A DNA stretch of 64,000 nt from Pseudomonadota bacterium (GCA_018819925.1 JAHJPG010000091.1:32376-96375), one strand, 5' to 3'. Positions 26,552 to 36,176 are shown, counted from the first letter of the stretch. Program-made: numbers and translations. Notes: a model not told the origin generated them from the letters alone.

Positions 26552-27868
26552 GTGAAAGAACTGTGCATTAAAAACGGCGCCATCTTGACCATGGACGAGG
26601 CTTGCACGGTCATCGAAGACGGCATGCTCTTGATCGAGGGCTCGCGCATCACCTACTGCGGCCCGGCCAAGGCCGAAGACGGCCCTCCATCCCAGCGGCG
26701 CTGCCTGGACGCCCGGGGCGGGCTGATAATGCCCGGGCTAATCAACGGCCACACCCACGCGGCCATGACCCTGATGCGGGGCCTGGCCGACGACCTGCCC
26801 CTGGACCTGTGGCTGAACCAGCACATCTTCCCGGCGGAGAGAAACCTAACCCCCGAGGCGGTGTATTGGGGCTCGCTCCTGGCCTGCCTGGAGATGATCC
26901 GCTCGGGCGCCACCAGCTTTTGCGACATGTACCTCTTCGCCGGGCAGGTGGCCCGGGCGGCCCACGACGCGGGCCTGCGGGCGGTGGTGGGCGAGGTGCT
27001 CTACGACTTCGACAGCCCCTCCTACGGCAAGATCGACAACGGCTTGGCCGTCACCCGGGAGCTGATCGACGAACTGGCCGAGCACCCGCGCCTGAGCGCG
27101 GCGGTGATGCCCCACGCCCTGTACACCTGCTCCCGCTCCCTCATGGAAAAGGCCGGGGCCTTGAGCGCCGATACCGGGGCGGCCCTGGACATCCATCTGG
27201 CCGAAAACCAAGGCGAGACCGAGCAGGTGCAAAAGATGTGGGGCAAGCGGCCCCTGGCGGTGCTGGAGGAGTTGGGCCTGGTCAATGAGCGCCTGTGGAT
27301 AAACCACGGGGTGGACCTGAACCTCGACGAGATAGGCCGCCTGGCGGCGGCCGGCGCGCGGGTGGCCCACTGCCCCGAGTCCAACATGAAGCTGGCCAAC
27401 GGCATAGCGCCCCTGCAGGAGATGCTGGCCGCCGGGGTCAAGGTGGGCCTGGGCACCGACGGATGCGCCAGCAACAACGACCTGGACCTCTTCGGCGAGA
27501 TGGACACCTGCGCCAAGCTGGCCAAGGCCTCGCGCCTGGACCCCACCGCCGCCCCGGCTTCGGCGGTGGTGAGCCTGTGCACCAGCCAGGGCGCGGCCGC
27601 CTTCGGACGCCCCGGCGACCTGGGGGTGCTCAGGCCCGGGGCCCTGGCCGATGTCATCGTGGTGGACACCAATCAGCCCCACCTCACCCCCATGTACAAT
27701 CCCCTGAGCCACCTGGTCTACGCCGTCCGGGGCGGCGACGTGCTGCACACCGTATGTCACGGCGAGGTGCTCATGGCCGAGGGCAAGGTGGAGGTGCTGG
27801 ACCAAGACGAGGTGCTGGCCAAGGCCAAGGAGCAGGCCAGGGCCCTCACCGGGCGGGCGGTGCTCTGA
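26552..27868 (+). CDS. Amidohydrolase, MTA/SAH deaminase-like (first of tandem pair)
   Basis: This is a subtype III amidohydrolase (438 aa, GTG start after AAGGAG). Metal-binding elements are NGHTHAAM (HxH), HLAENQ, the INHGVDL histidine and the LGTDGCASNN aspartate. The pattern RGLADDLPLDLWLxxHIFPAE is characteristic of the MtaD/TrzA family, which deaminates 5'-methylthioadenosine and S-adenosylhomocysteine, or guanine- and triazine-type compounds. It overlaps the next, homologous gene by one base (TGATG), so both are translated from one message. Confidence 0.9.
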   Translation: MKELCIKNGAILTMDEACTVIEDGMLLIEGSRITYCGPAKAEDGPPSQRRCLDARGGLIMPGLINGHTHAAMTLMRGLADDLPLDLWLNQHIFPAERNLTPEAVYWGSLLACLEMIRSGATSFCDMYLFAGQVARAAHDAGLRAVVGEVLYDFDSPSYGKIDNGLAVTRELIDELAEHPRLSAAVMPHALYTCSRSLMEKAGALSADTGAALDIHLAENQGETEQVQKMWGKRPLAVLEELGLVNERLWINHGVDLNLDEIGRLAAAGARVAHCPESNMKLANGIAPLQEMLAAGVKVGLGTDGCASNNDLDLFGEMDTCAKLAKASRLDPTAAPASAVVSLCTSQGAAAFGRPGDLGVLRPGALADVIVVDTNQPHLTPMYNPLSHLVYAVRGGDVLHTVCHGEVLMAEGKVEVLDQDEVLAKAKEQARALTGRAVL

Positions 27869-29178
27869 TGCCCCGGGGCCTGCTGATAACCGGCGGGCCC
27901 TTGTGGGCCGGGCCGGGGCAATTCTGGCCCGACGGGGCGGTGGCCGCCGTGGATGGCGTGATCACCTACGCCGGCACGGCCGATGGCGCGCCCCGGCCGC
28001 CCCAGGCCGAGGAAATCCAGGCCGGCGGCGGTCTGATAATGCCCGGCTTGGTCAACGCCCACTGCCACGGAGCCATGGTGCTTTTTAGAGGCCTGGCCGA
28101 CGATCTGCCCCTGCGCGTCTGGCTGGAAGAACATATCTTTCCGGCCGAGGCCCGCTGGGTGAACGAAGAGATGGTGGAGTTGTGCTGCCGGCTGGCCGCG
28201 GCGGAGATGCTGCTCTCGGGAACCACCACGGTGGGCGACTCCTATTTCTGCCAGGACGGCGCGGCCAAGGCCTATCCTCAGGCGGGCATGCGGGCGGTGC
28301 TTTTGCAGGGACTCATCGATTTCCCCGCCCCCGGTGTGCCCGACCCGGCCCACAACCTGGCCGCCTGCCGCCGCTTCGTTCAGCGCTGGAAGGGGGTCAA
28401 CCCCCTGCTGACCACGGGCATATTCGCCCACAGCACCTACACCTGCGCCAAAGACACCCTGCGGGGAGCGGCGGAACTGGCCACCGAGTTGGGTTGCCAA
28501 TGGCACACCCACCTGGCCGAGAGCGCCGAGGAGGTGGAAAGCAGCATGAAGGCCAACGGCGTCTCTCCGGTGGCCTACCTGGAAAACCTGGGCCTCTTGG
28601 AGCGCCTGGACACGGCGGTGCATTGCGTGTGGCTGCAACCAGGCGAGATGGAAATGTTGGCCCGGCGCGGGGTGGCCGTGGCCGCCTGTCCCGGTTCCAA
28701 CAGCAAGCTGGGCTCGGGCTGGGCCGATATACCCGACCTGTTGGACGCCGGATGCGCGGTGGGCTTGGGCACCGACGGCGCGGCCTCCAACAACAACCTG
28801 GACCTGTTCGGCGAGATCGGCCTGGCCGCCCGGCTGGCCAAGGTGAAGACCAAAGACCCCGCCGCCCTGCCCGCCGAGGCCGCCCTGGATCTGGCCCTGA
28901 GCGGCTCTGCCGCCTGCCTGGGGCTGACCGGGGTGGTGGGCCGTTTGGCTTCGGGCTATGCCTGCGACGCGGTGGTCGTGGATTTTAGCGCACCCCGCCT
29001 CACCCCTTGCTTTGACGCCGCCTCCCACCTGGTCTACGCGGCCACCGGTGGCAACGTGCGCCACGTGGTGGTGGACGGCCGCCAGGTGGTGGGCGATGGC
29101 ACGCTGCTCACCATGGACGTTGAAGAGGTGATGGCCAAGGTTCGGGAACTGGCCGCCAAGGTGGGCGGACCGCTTTGA
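27868..29178 (+). CDS. Amidohydrolase, MTA/SAH deaminase-like (second of tandem pair)
   Basis: The protein (436 aa) is a paralogue of the preceding one. It shares NAHCHGAM, RGLADDLPLxVWLEEHIFPAE, HLAESAEEVE, a histidine in AVHCVWL and GTDGAASNNNLDLFGE, in the same order and spacing. Tandem duplication followed by divergence is the simplest origin; conservation of all metal ligands suggests two active enzymes with different substrates. The start ATG 27868 overlaps the upstream stop. Its stop lies 1 bp from the stop of the convergent MscS gene. Confidence 0.9.
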   Translation: MPRGLLITGGPLWAGPGQFWPDGAVAAVDGVITYAGTADGAPRPPQAEEIQAGGGLIMPGLVNAHCHGAMVLFRGLADDLPLRVWLEEHIFPAEARWVNEEMVELCCRLAAAEMLLSGTTTVGDSYFCQDGAAKAYPQAGMRAVLLQGLIDFPAPGVPDPAHNLAACRRFVQRWKGVNPLLTTGIFAHSTYTCAKDTLRGAAELATELGCQWHTHLAESAEEVESSMKANGVSPVAYLENLGLLERLDTAVHCVWLQPGEMEMLARRGVAVAACPGSNSKLGSGWADIPDLLDAGCAVGLGTDGAASNNNLDLFGEIGLAARLAKVKTKDPAALPAEAALDLALSGSAACLGLTGVVGRLASGYACDAVVVDFSAPRLTPCFDAASHLVYAATGGNVRHVVVDGRQVVGDGTLLTMDVEEVMAKVRELAAKVGGPL

Positions 29179-29179
29179 G

Positions 29180-30529
29180 CTAGATCTTTTCCTGCCCTGC
29201 CGGCAACTCTCTGATGCGCACGTCTTGCTGGGGAAAGGGGATCTCCACCCCGTTTTCAGCGTAGAGCTTCAGTACCTTCTTGAGCACGTCGGTGGTCACG
29301 TTGGAGGTGCCGTGCTCCGGGTCGTTGATCCAAAAGCGCAGCGACAGATTGATGGTCGAGTCGCCCAGGGCCACCAGGCGGCAGACCGGGGGCGGGTTCT
29401 CCAGAATGCGCGGCACGCCGTGGGCTGCCTGCTCGGCCAGGGATATGGCCAGGTCAACGTCGCTGCCGTAGGCGATGCCGATGGGCACCTTGAGGCGCAC
29501 CTCCCGGGAGGAGTAGGAGCAGTTGATCACCTGGCGGGACAGGAGGTCCTCGTTGGGAACCAGGTATTCCTGGCCGTCCCGGGTGACCACCGAGGCGTAG
29601 CGGGCTCGCAGCGCGGTCACCTTGCCGAAGACGTCGCCGATCCAGATAACGTCGCCGGGGCGGATGGACTTGTCCACCATGATGATGATCCCGCTGATCA
29701 GGTTGCTGAACACGGTGCGCAACCCGATGCCCAGGCCGAAGCCCAGGGCCCCGGAGAACACGGTGAGCATGTCCATGTCCACACCGATGATCTCCAGGGA
29801 CAAAATGCCCACCACCACCACGATGGCGCTCTTGCTCAAAAGTCCGATAAGGGTGCGGGTGGATGGCTCCAGCTCGCCGCTGGCCTCCAGGCGGTCTTCC
29901 AGGTAGGAGCCGGCCCGGATGCCCAGGCGCAGCAGGATGGTAAAGAACAGCAGCGACTCCAGCAGGTCCAGCAAGGAGAGCTTCAGGTTGCCGGCGGTCA
30001 TTTTGACCGCGTCCAAGAATTGCACCACGGTGCCCAGCAGGCCGAAGATGCTCAGGGCGGCGAGGAGCCAGATGAACACCGCGAACAGGCGGGCCCAGAA
30101 GGGCTTGAACAACACCGCGGCCACCAGGCGGATGAGCACCCAGGCCCCCACCACGTTGGCGCACAGGCTCACCAGGTCGTTGTCCATTCCCGCTTTGGTG
30201 GAGAAAATGTACAGGGGCCAGAGGAACACCAGGGAGATGACCGGGCCGAGCAGACGCAGGAAATCCTGCCGCCACTGGGCCCGGCGGTCGCCCCGCTCCA
30301 GGGCCACGGCCCAGCGCCGCGACAGGACGCCGCGCAGCCAGCGGGCCAGCAGCCAGGATGCGGCGAAGATGGCGGCCAACACCCCCAGTTCGTAGAGGGT
30401 GTCCACCTCCAGGAGATCATGGGTCACCCAGTCGCGAACCGTGTTCCAAAACTGCTTGGCTCTGTCGGCCAGGTGCAGCTTGGCCAGGATCAGGTCCCAG
30501 TCGTCCTGGGTATTTTTGAAGTTGGGCAT
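29180..30529 (-). CDS. Mechanosensitive ion channel, MscS family
   Basis: The protein (449 aa) has several N-terminal hydrophobic helices (residues about 40-215), then the pore-forming TM3 equivalent (GALGFGLGIGLRTVFSNLISGIIIMVD) and the cytoplasmic beta domain (GDVIWIGDVFGKVTALRARYASVVTRDGQEYLVPN). This is larger than E. coli MscS and matches the YbdG/YnaI-like subgroup. It would open under membrane tension to release solutes during hypo-osmotic shock. It is the last of a run of minus-strand genes. Confidence 0.92.
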   Translation of the reverse strand: MPNFKNTQDDWDLILAKLHLADRAKQFWNTVRDWVTHDLLEVDTLYELGVLAAIFAASWLLARWLRGVLSRRWAVALERGDRRAQWRQDFLRLLGPVISLVFLWPLYIFSTKAGMDNDLVSLCANVVGAWVLIRLVAAVLFKPFWARLFAVFIWLLAALSIFGLLGTVVQFLDAVKMTAGNLKLSLLDLLESLLFFTILLRLGIRAGSYLEDRLEASGELEPSTRTLIGLLSKSAIVVVVGILSLEIIGVDMDMLTVFSGALGFGLGIGLRTVFSNLISGIIIMVDKSIRPGDVIWIGDVFGKVTALRARYASVVTRDGQEYLVPNEDLLSRQVINCSYSSREVRLKVPIGIAYGSDVDLAISLAEQAAHGVPRILENPPPVCRLVALGDSTINLSLRFWINDPEHGTSNVTTDVLKKVLKLYAENGVEIPFPQQDVRIRELPAGQEKI

Positions 30530-30640
30530 GGCGGCGATCCCCCTAGCTCATAGACCGCCGCCAGGATGGCATGAAAGGCGATGCGCCGTCAACGCGGGCG
30601 ATGGCGCTAACGGGAGAGTAAACGGTTCGGGCGGTCTGCC

Positions 30641-31102
30641 TCAGCCTTGCACCAAGCGCAAAACCATCTCCACCGTTTGTTCGGGACTATCGGCCTGGGG
30701 CACCCCCTCCACCAGCCAGGAGCCCAGGCTCACCACCGGCCGCCCCGCCTTGAGGGCGTGGCCGATCTCGCTGAGGGTGCCGCCCCCGCCGCCCACGGCG
30801 ATGGCTCCTCGCCCGGCCAACACCACCAGGGCGTTGCGCGCCTGGCCCAGGCCCGTGGGCAGCACCACCCGGCACCAGGGGCTGGCCGCGCCGGGTTCGG
30901 CGCCGGGCAACAGGCCCACGGTGAGGCCGCCGGCCCGGGCGCAGCCCTCGCATGCGGCGCTCATCACCCCGGCCAGGCCCCCGCACACCACGCCCCAACC
31001 GGCCCGGGCCAAAAGCTCGCCCACCCGGCGGGCGTCCTGCTTTTGCCTCTCGCTGGCCGCGCCCGCCCCGATGACGCTGATGAGCCGGGCCGCCTCTACC
31101 AT
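30641..31102 (-). CDS. LOG-like Rossmann-fold protein (TIGR00725 type)
   Basis: The 153-aa protein has a SLOG/lysine-decarboxylase-like nucleotide-binding fold with VIGAGAAS near the N-terminus, VVCGGLAGVM and the signature VGGGGGTLSEIG. Relatives include cytokinin-type phosphoribohydrolases (LOG), but the PGGxGTxxE catalytic motif is present only in the variant GGGGGTLSE, so nucleotide or ADP-ribose sensing is as likely as hydrolysis. It overlaps pcm by 7 bp and is probably co-translated with it. Confidence 0.8.
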   Translation of the reverse strand: MVEAARLISVIGAGAASERQKQDARRVGELLARAGWGVVCGGLAGVMSAACEGCARAGGLTVGLLPGAEPGAASPWCRVVLPTGLGQARNALVVLAGRGAIAVGGGGGTLSEIGHALKAGRPVVSLGSWLVEGVPQADSPEQTVEMVLRLVQG

Positions 31103-31743
31103 CCGTGCTCTCCGATGAGGTCAACGAAGCGGCAGCCCCCCAGGTCTTCCTGGATGATGCGTCCGTCCCGGCGGGTGAGGCGCAACAGGTTCTGAACCCC
31201 CCGCTGGCCCACCGGCACCACCAGCCGCCCGCCCTCGGTCAGCTGCTCCACCAGCGGCTGGGGCAGCTCGGGAGCCCCGGCGGTGACCATGATGGCGTCG
31301 TAGGGGGCTTCCCCGGGCCAGCCCTTGGTGCCGTCGCCCACCACCAGGTTCACGTTGAAGATCTTGAGCTCCTCCAGCACCAGTTGGGCCTTGCGGCTCA
31401 ACTCGGGCAGCCGCTCCACCGAGAAAACCCAGTCGGCCAGCTTGGCCAGAATGGCGGTCTGGTAGCCGCTGCCCGTGCCGATCTCCAGCACTTTTTCCCT
31501 GCCGGTGAGGCCCAGGGCATCGGTCATCAGGGCCACGATGAAGGGCTGGCTGATGGTCTGGCCCCCGCCGATGGGTAGGGGGTGGTCCTCGTAGGCCCGC
31601 CGCCACAGGGCTTGCTCCATGAACAGGTGGCGGGGGATATCTTTCATGGCCGCCAGCAGGCGCTGGTCCCGGATGCCCCGTGCGGCGATCTGGTCCTCCA
31701 CCATGCGGCGGCGGCGCACCGCGAAGTCGTTAACTCCAGCCAC
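31096..31743 (-). CDS. pcm: Protein-L-isoaspartate O-methyltransferase
   Basis: The protein (215 aa) is a full-length repair methyltransferase that uses SAM to methylate isoaspartyl residues in damaged proteins. Diagnostic elements are MVEDQIAARGIRD, the loop GGGQTISQPFIVALM and the SAM site VLEIGTGSGYQTAILA, followed by DAIMVTAGAPELP. Its product S-adenosylhomocysteine could be a substrate for the deaminases nearby. It is downstream of the metallophosphoesterase and overlaps the LOG-like gene. Confidence 0.95.
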   Translation of the reverse strand: MAGVNDFAVRRRRMVEDQIAARGIRDQRLLAAMKDIPRHLFMEQALWRRAYEDHPLPIGGGQTISQPFIVALMTDALGLTGREKVLEIGTGSGYQTAILAKLADWVFSVERLPELSRKAQLVLEELKIFNVNLVVGDGTKGWPGEAPYDAIMVTAGAPELPQPLVEQLTEGGRLVVPVGQRGVQNLLRLTRRDGRIIQEDLGGCRFVDLIGEHGW

Positions 31744-31797
31744 TGATCAGACCTCCATGCCTTAATTTAGCAAGAGCCACTACTGCGTGGCCAGCCC

Positions 31798-33027
31798 CTA
31801 GGGCTTGGACGGTTCGGGGGGCGTGACGGCCACCTGACCCATATCAAGGCTCCAGCCCTGGGCCCCACGCACCAGCTCACCCCGCAGATAGGCGGGGGGG
31901 AAGCTTAACGGCCCGTAGTCCATGTCGCCCTGCCACCAGCGGCCGCACAGGGCGGGAGCGCCCCAAAGGCGCAGGGTGGCGCGGCCCTTAAGCACCGAGC
32001 GGTTATAGGCGTGCAAATGGCCGCTGACCAGGGCCACCAGGGGCCGGGCGGCCAACAAGGTCATGGCCTGGACCGCGTTCTGGTCCGCGTCGCGCAGGGC
32101 CAAGCCGGTGGGGCCCGGGCCCCGCACCAGGGACCCCTGGCGCAGGGGGCTGATGCCCACCAGGGGCGAGGCCAGGGGGTAATGGCTGCCCACCAGCAGG
32201 GGGGTGTCCTGGGGCAGCATGGCCAGCAGGGCCTTCAACCAAGCCAGGGCCTCATCCGGCAATACGCCGCAGGTGCGCGGCTTGCCGTCGGGCCGGGTGG
32301 ACAGGCCGGGGTTGTCCAAAAGCACCACCGCCACGGGGCCCAGGAAGGTCAGGCTGCGCCTCGGCCCCAAAAATTCACGCCAAAGGGAGCTGTCCACTCG
32401 CCCGCCGGTGTAGCGCACGTCGTGATTGCCCGGGGTGGCCCGCCAGGGAGCGGGCAGCATGGCCGCGGCCCGGGCGGCCAGCGCCATCTGGGCCCGGGCG
32501 TGCTCCGGCCCTCCGTGGTCGGCGTCCATGGCCAAATCGCCCAGGGCCAGGACGAGGCTGGGGCCAAAGGCGGCCATATTGGCCGCGGCGCGTTGCCACT
32601 CCCGCATGGGAACCGCAGGGTCCAGCTTGCCCGACCAGGCGGGCGCGGCTTCGGCGTCGTAGAGGTGGGGATCGCTGACCACCACCAGGCGCAGGCGGTC
32701 CGGGGTTTGGGGCGGCGCGGCGCCCAGGCGGAATACGCCGACCCTAGCCGCCTCGGCCGCGGGCCACCACCAGCGGAGGCCCGCACTGTGGCCCGGAGGG
32801 GCGGTGAGGGCCACCACGCGCCCGTTTTGGCTCTCCAAGCCAAAGGCGCCGTCCGGCCCGGTGGCCACGATTCCCACCCCGTCGCTGAGGTAGGCCCCGG
32901 CCAGGGGGCGGCCCTGAGCGTCCACCACCCGGCCCTGCACGGTGAGGGCCAGGGACGGCGCGGCGGCCAGGACGACGAGCAGCAGGCCCAGCAGCAGACG
33001 GGCCGGCAGCCGCCGAATCAGGCGCAT
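31798..33027 (-). CDS. Exported calcineurin-like metallophosphoesterase
   Basis: The protein (409 aa) begins with a signal peptide (LLLGLLLVVLAAAPSLA), then a small carboxypeptidase-regulatory-like beta domain (VQGRVVDAQGRPLAGAYLSDG, about residues 30-95). The metallophosphoesterase core follows, with VVSDPHLYD, LALGDLAMD, TPGNHD, GSHY and SGHLHAYN, the five metal-binding blocks of the family. It is therefore a periplasmic or surface phosphoesterase of unknown substrate. ATG 33027 overlaps the end of the adenine deaminase gene by 10 bp; a longer open frame upstream is only a shadow of that gene. Confidence 0.88.
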   Translation of the reverse strand: MRLIRRLPARLLLGLLLVVLAAAPSLALTVQGRVVDAQGRPLAGAYLSDGVGIVATGPDGAFGLESQNGRVVALTAPPGHSAGLRWWWPAAEAARVGVFRLGAAPPQTPDRLRLVVVSDPHLYDAEAAPAWSGKLDPAVPMREWQRAAANMAAFGPSLVLALGDLAMDADHGGPEHARAQMALAARAAAMLPAPWRATPGNHDVRYTGGRVDSSLWREFLGPRRSLTFLGPVAVVLLDNPGLSTRPDGKPRTCGVLPDEALAWLKALLAMLPQDTPLLVGSHYPLASPLVGISPLRQGSLVRGPGPTGLALRDADQNAVQAMTLLAARPLVALVSGHLHAYNRSVLKGRATLRLWGAPALCGRWWQGDMDYGPLSFPPAYLRGELVRGAQGWSLDMGQVAVTPPEPSKP

Positions 33028-34793
33028 GACTTGACCACCTCCACGAAGGCGCGCCCCCGGATGTCCACCAGGCCCTTGTCGGTGAGGCGCAGGAAGGGCA
33101 GGCCAGTAAAACAGAAGGTTTGGGCGGTCAGGAAGGGACGGGGCAGGGGGCAGCCCAACTCCCTGAGGGCGGCGCGGCAGCCCTCGGCAGTGCGTTGGAC
33201 TTCCTCGAAGGGCAGGGTGGAGATGATGCCCGCCACCGGCAGGGGCAGGGCGGCCAACACTTGGTCTCCCTTGGCCACGGCCCAGCCGCCGCCCATGGAG
33301 CGCACCGCCTCGGCGGCCACGGCCATCTCCTCTTCGCTGGCCCCGGCCACGAAGATGTTGGTGGTGTCCCAGATGAGGTTGCTGGCCAGGGCCCCCTGGC
33401 TGAGTCCCCAGCCCCGGGCAAAACCCACCGCCATCTTGAGCTCCGGGCTTTGGCGGTTGATATGGGCGATCTTCACTATTCCCTGGGCCGGGTCGGGGCG
33501 CACGTTGCCCTCTACGATGGGCAGCACCGCCTCCCCCTCCTGGGTTATGGTGGCGTCCTTGGCCTCCACCACCCGGACCACCGCCTTTTCTCCCTGGGCG
33601 GGCACCACGAAGGCTCCGGGCTCCAGGGCGGGGCAGCGCATGGTTTGGCTGGCCTGAGGGGGATAGGCAAAGGGCGGGGCCGGCGTCAAGAGCTTGCCGT
33701 CCCGGGCCACCAGGCGGCCCTCCAGCCACACTTGCCGGGCCCGGAACTCGGTGAGGTCCTCCACCAGCACCAGGTCGGCCACCCAGCCCGGGGCCACCGC
33801 TCCCATCCTTCGCAGGCCGAAGTAGCGGGCCGGGTTCAGGCTGCACCAGGCCACGGCCCGGGCGGGCTCCACCCCCAGGGCCACCGCCCGCGACAGCAGG
33901 GGATTCATGGCCCCCCAGGACAGCAGATCGTCGAAGTCGGCCAAGTCGGTGACCAGCATCACCTGCCCGGTTTCGGGCAGGGCGGCCAGGGTGGGCACCA
34001 CCTGGGCCATCTCCCGGCGCACGAAACCCTCGCGCACCTGCACCGCCAGGCCCAGGGCCAGGCGCTGGGCCGCGTCCTGGCCGTTTATGGATTCGTGGCA
34101 GCTGGTGGTGCCGGCGGCGGCATAGGCCATGAGCCTGGCCCCCCGGGCCCCGGCGCCGTGGCCCTCCATGCTCTTGCCCAGGGCCATGGCTTGGGCGTAG
34201 TTGGCCGCGGCCCGCCCCTCGCCGCCGGTTATGGCCGGCCAGTAGGTTTCGCCCACTCCCAGGCAGGCCGGGTGCTCCAATATCTCGCTGAAGCCCTCCC
34301 GGTCCAGGCCGGCGCTGGTCTCCCACTGGGGAAAGGGAGGGACCAGGGGCGGGGCCAGGAGAAACATGCGCTGGGGGGTGGCCCGGGCCGCGTCGATGAA
34401 ATGCCGCAGGCCATCTATGCCCCAGGCCCCGGCCATCATGGCCGTCTCGCTCATGGCGGTGGTGTTGCCGCTGGCCAGGGCCAACTCGGCGTAGGGCCCC
34501 AGTTCGAAGATGCCGTCAAGATGGGTGTGGGCGTCCACCAGTCCGGGAATCAGAAAGCGCCCCTGGGCGTCCGTCACCTGGGTCTCGGGGCCTTGCCATG
34601 CCGGCGGCTCCTGGCCCAAACCGGCCACCCGTCCCTGGGCCAGGGCCACGCTGATGGGCTCGCTGACGCTGTGGTCAAAGACATTGACCACCCGGGCCCG
34701 GCGGATGACGGCCTCGGCCGGCTGGTCCCCCAGGGCCACCTGGGTCAGGCGGGTTACTCCGGCGGGGTCCAGGGGCCTGGGATGGAAGGCCAT
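33018..34793 (-). CDS. ade: Adenine deaminase
   Basis: The protein (591 aa) has the length and two-domain layout of Ade/YicP: an N-terminal amidohydrolase core with VDAHTHLDG, GHGAGARG, TSCHES and VTDLADFDD, and the C-terminal Ade-specific domain (INRQSPELKMAVGFARGWGL, FVAGASEEEMAVA). It deaminates adenine to hypoxanthine in purine salvage and uses a di-metal centre. It lies 2 bp after the DsbD-like gene and overlaps the metallophosphoesterase, forming one transcription unit. Confidence 0.95.
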   Translation of the reverse strand: MAFHPRPLDPAGVTRLTQVALGDQPAEAVIRRARVVNVFDHSVSEPISVALAQGRVAGLGQEPPAWQGPETQVTDAQGRFLIPGLVDAHTHLDGIFELGPYAELALASGNTTAMSETAMMAGAWGIDGLRHFIDAARATPQRMFLLAPPLVPPFPQWETSAGLDREGFSEILEHPACLGVGETYWPAITGGEGRAAANYAQAMALGKSMEGHGAGARGARLMAYAAAGTTSCHESINGQDAAQRLALGLAVQVREGFVRREMAQVVPTLAALPETGQVMLVTDLADFDDLLSWGAMNPLLSRAVALGVEPARAVAWCSLNPARYFGLRRMGAVAPGWVADLVLVEDLTEFRARQVWLEGRLVARDGKLLTPAPPFAYPPQASQTMRCPALEPGAFVVPAQGEKAVVRVVEAKDATITQEGEAVLPIVEGNVRPDPAQGIVKIAHINRQSPELKMAVGFARGWGLSQGALASNLIWDTTNIFVAGASEEEMAVAAEAVRSMGGGWAVAKGDQVLAALPLPVAGIISTLPFEEVQRTAEGCRAALRELGCPLPRPFLTAQTFCFTGLPFLRLTDKGLVDIRGRAFVEVVKSCA

Positions 34794-34795
34794 GG

Positions 34796-36121
34796 TTAGC
34801 CTCCCGGGGTGGCCGAGGTGCGGGCCACGGCCATCTTGAGCAAGGACAAAAAGCGCTTCGGGGGCACGAAGCCCACTACCCGGCTCTCGCCGACCTCGTT
34901 GCCTTGGCCGTCCAGGAAGATGATGGTGGGCACGCCCCGCACCCTATGTTGGCGCATGAGTTTCTGAGCCGCCGGGCCGGGGTCGCTGGTGAAGTCGGCC
35001 TTCACCGGCACGAAGTGGGCCAGGAGCTTCTGCACCTCGGGCTGGGGCAGGGTTTCGCTCTTGAGCTTCTTGCAGGGGTTGCACCAGTCGGCGGTAAAGA
35101 ACAGGGCCACCGGTTTTTTATGGTCCTGGGCTTCTTGCAACACTTGAGGGGTGTAGGCCACCCAGGCGGTCTTGTCCGGCGCGCCGCCGGGGGTCCAAAA
35201 CCACCAAAAACTGGCCGCCGCCGCCAGGATGATAATGCCAGCCACACGCTTGAAGCTCACGAAGACTCCTTTACCGCTCTTTTCCATGAAGCCCAGGTAG
35301 ATTCCACCGGCCAGACCGGTGAGGATCATCAGCCAGCGGGCCAGGCCCGCGCCCAAAAGGGGCTCCGCGATGTTTACGGCCATGATAATCAGCACCAGGC
35401 CGAAGAATTTGCGCACCCAGATCATCCACTCGCCGGCGCCGGGCAGACGCTGGATGGAGCCGCTGAAGGCGGCCAGGACCGCTAGGGGCAGGCCCAGGCC
35501 GGCCGCCAAGACGAAAAACACCAACAGGCCGTAGCCCACCGAGCCCTCCCGGGCCACATGGGCCATGAGCCCCACCACGAAGGGCCCCACGCAGGGCGCG
35601 GCCAACAGGCCCAGGGTCAGGCCCATTATCAGGGCCCCCAACACCCCGGCCCGGTTGGAGGCGGCCATGCGGTTCAGGGAGGCGGGCAGGCGCAACTCCC
35701 ACAGGCCGAACATGCTGGCGGCCATGAACAAAAGCACCGCGGCCAGGAACATAATCACCGCCGGGTGACTGAGCGCCTGGCCCAGGAAGGCCCCGCCCAG
35801 GGCCACCAGGCTGCCCAGGGCGGCGTACATGATGGCCATGCCCAGCCAGTAGGCCAGGGCGTCGGCGACAAGCCCGCCCCTTCCGGCCGAGCGGCCCCCG
35901 AAGTAGCCGATGGTTATGGGAATAAGGGGATATACGCAAGGGGTGAGGTTGAGGGCCAAACCGCCCAGGAACACCAGGGCCAAAACCAACCAGAAACTTT
36001 GGCCGGCAAAGGGGTCGCTGGGGGCGCCGGTCCCACCTGCGGCCAGGGCCAGGGCGGGGGAAAGGATGGCCACGGCGGTCAGGGCCGCGCCGAGCCGCTT
36101 GAGGGTGACATATGTGGTCAT
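34796..36121 (-). CDS. DsbD-like thiol:disulfide interchange protein (CcdA + thioredoxin)
   Basis: The protein (441 aa) has a signal-like N-terminus and a CcdA-type membrane domain with paired cysteines in NLTPCVYPLIPI and AAPCVGPFVVG. A C-terminal thioredoxin domain carries WCNPCK (the CxxC centre) and the cis-proline loop GVPTIIFLD. The large periplasmic DsbD-alpha domain is missing. It would pass electrons from cytoplasmic thioredoxin to periplasmic proteins, for example for cytochrome c maturation. ATG 36121 is used, with AGGAG 14 bp upstream; a promoter lies at 36177-36205. Confidence 0.88.
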   Translation of the reverse strand: MTTYVTLKRLGAALTAVAILSPALALAAGGTGAPSDPFAGQSFWLVLALVFLGGLALNLTPCVYPLIPITIGYFGGRSAGRGGLVADALAYWLGMAIMYAALGSLVALGGAFLGQALSHPAVIMFLAAVLLFMAASMFGLWELRLPASLNRMAASNRAGVLGALIMGLTLGLLAAPCVGPFVVGLMAHVAREGSVGYGLLVFFVLAAGLGLPLAVLAAFSGSIQRLPGAGEWMIWVRKFFGLVLIIMAVNIAEPLLGAGLARWLMILTGLAGGIYLGFMEKSGKGVFVSFKRVAGIIILAAAASFWWFWTPGGAPDKTAWVAYTPQVLQEAQDHKKPVALFFTADWCNPCKKLKSETLPQPEVQKLLAHFVPVKADFTSDPGPAAQKLMRQHRVRGVPTIIFLDGQGNEVGESRVVGFVPPKRFLSLLKMAVARTSATPGG

Positions 36122-36176
36122 ATCGCTGTGTTTGGCTCCTGGGAAGGGTGTGATCGCCAGCCCCCTCGCGTCTAAA

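Noticed and set aside
29225..30553. A 442-codon plus-strand open frame
   Set aside because: It is antisense to the MscS channel gene and is His/Gln/Gly-rich without motifs.
33028..34326. Extended N-terminus for the metallophosphoesterase
   Set aside because: The frame is open, but it lies within the adenine deaminase gene; the real start has a signal peptide at ATG 33027.
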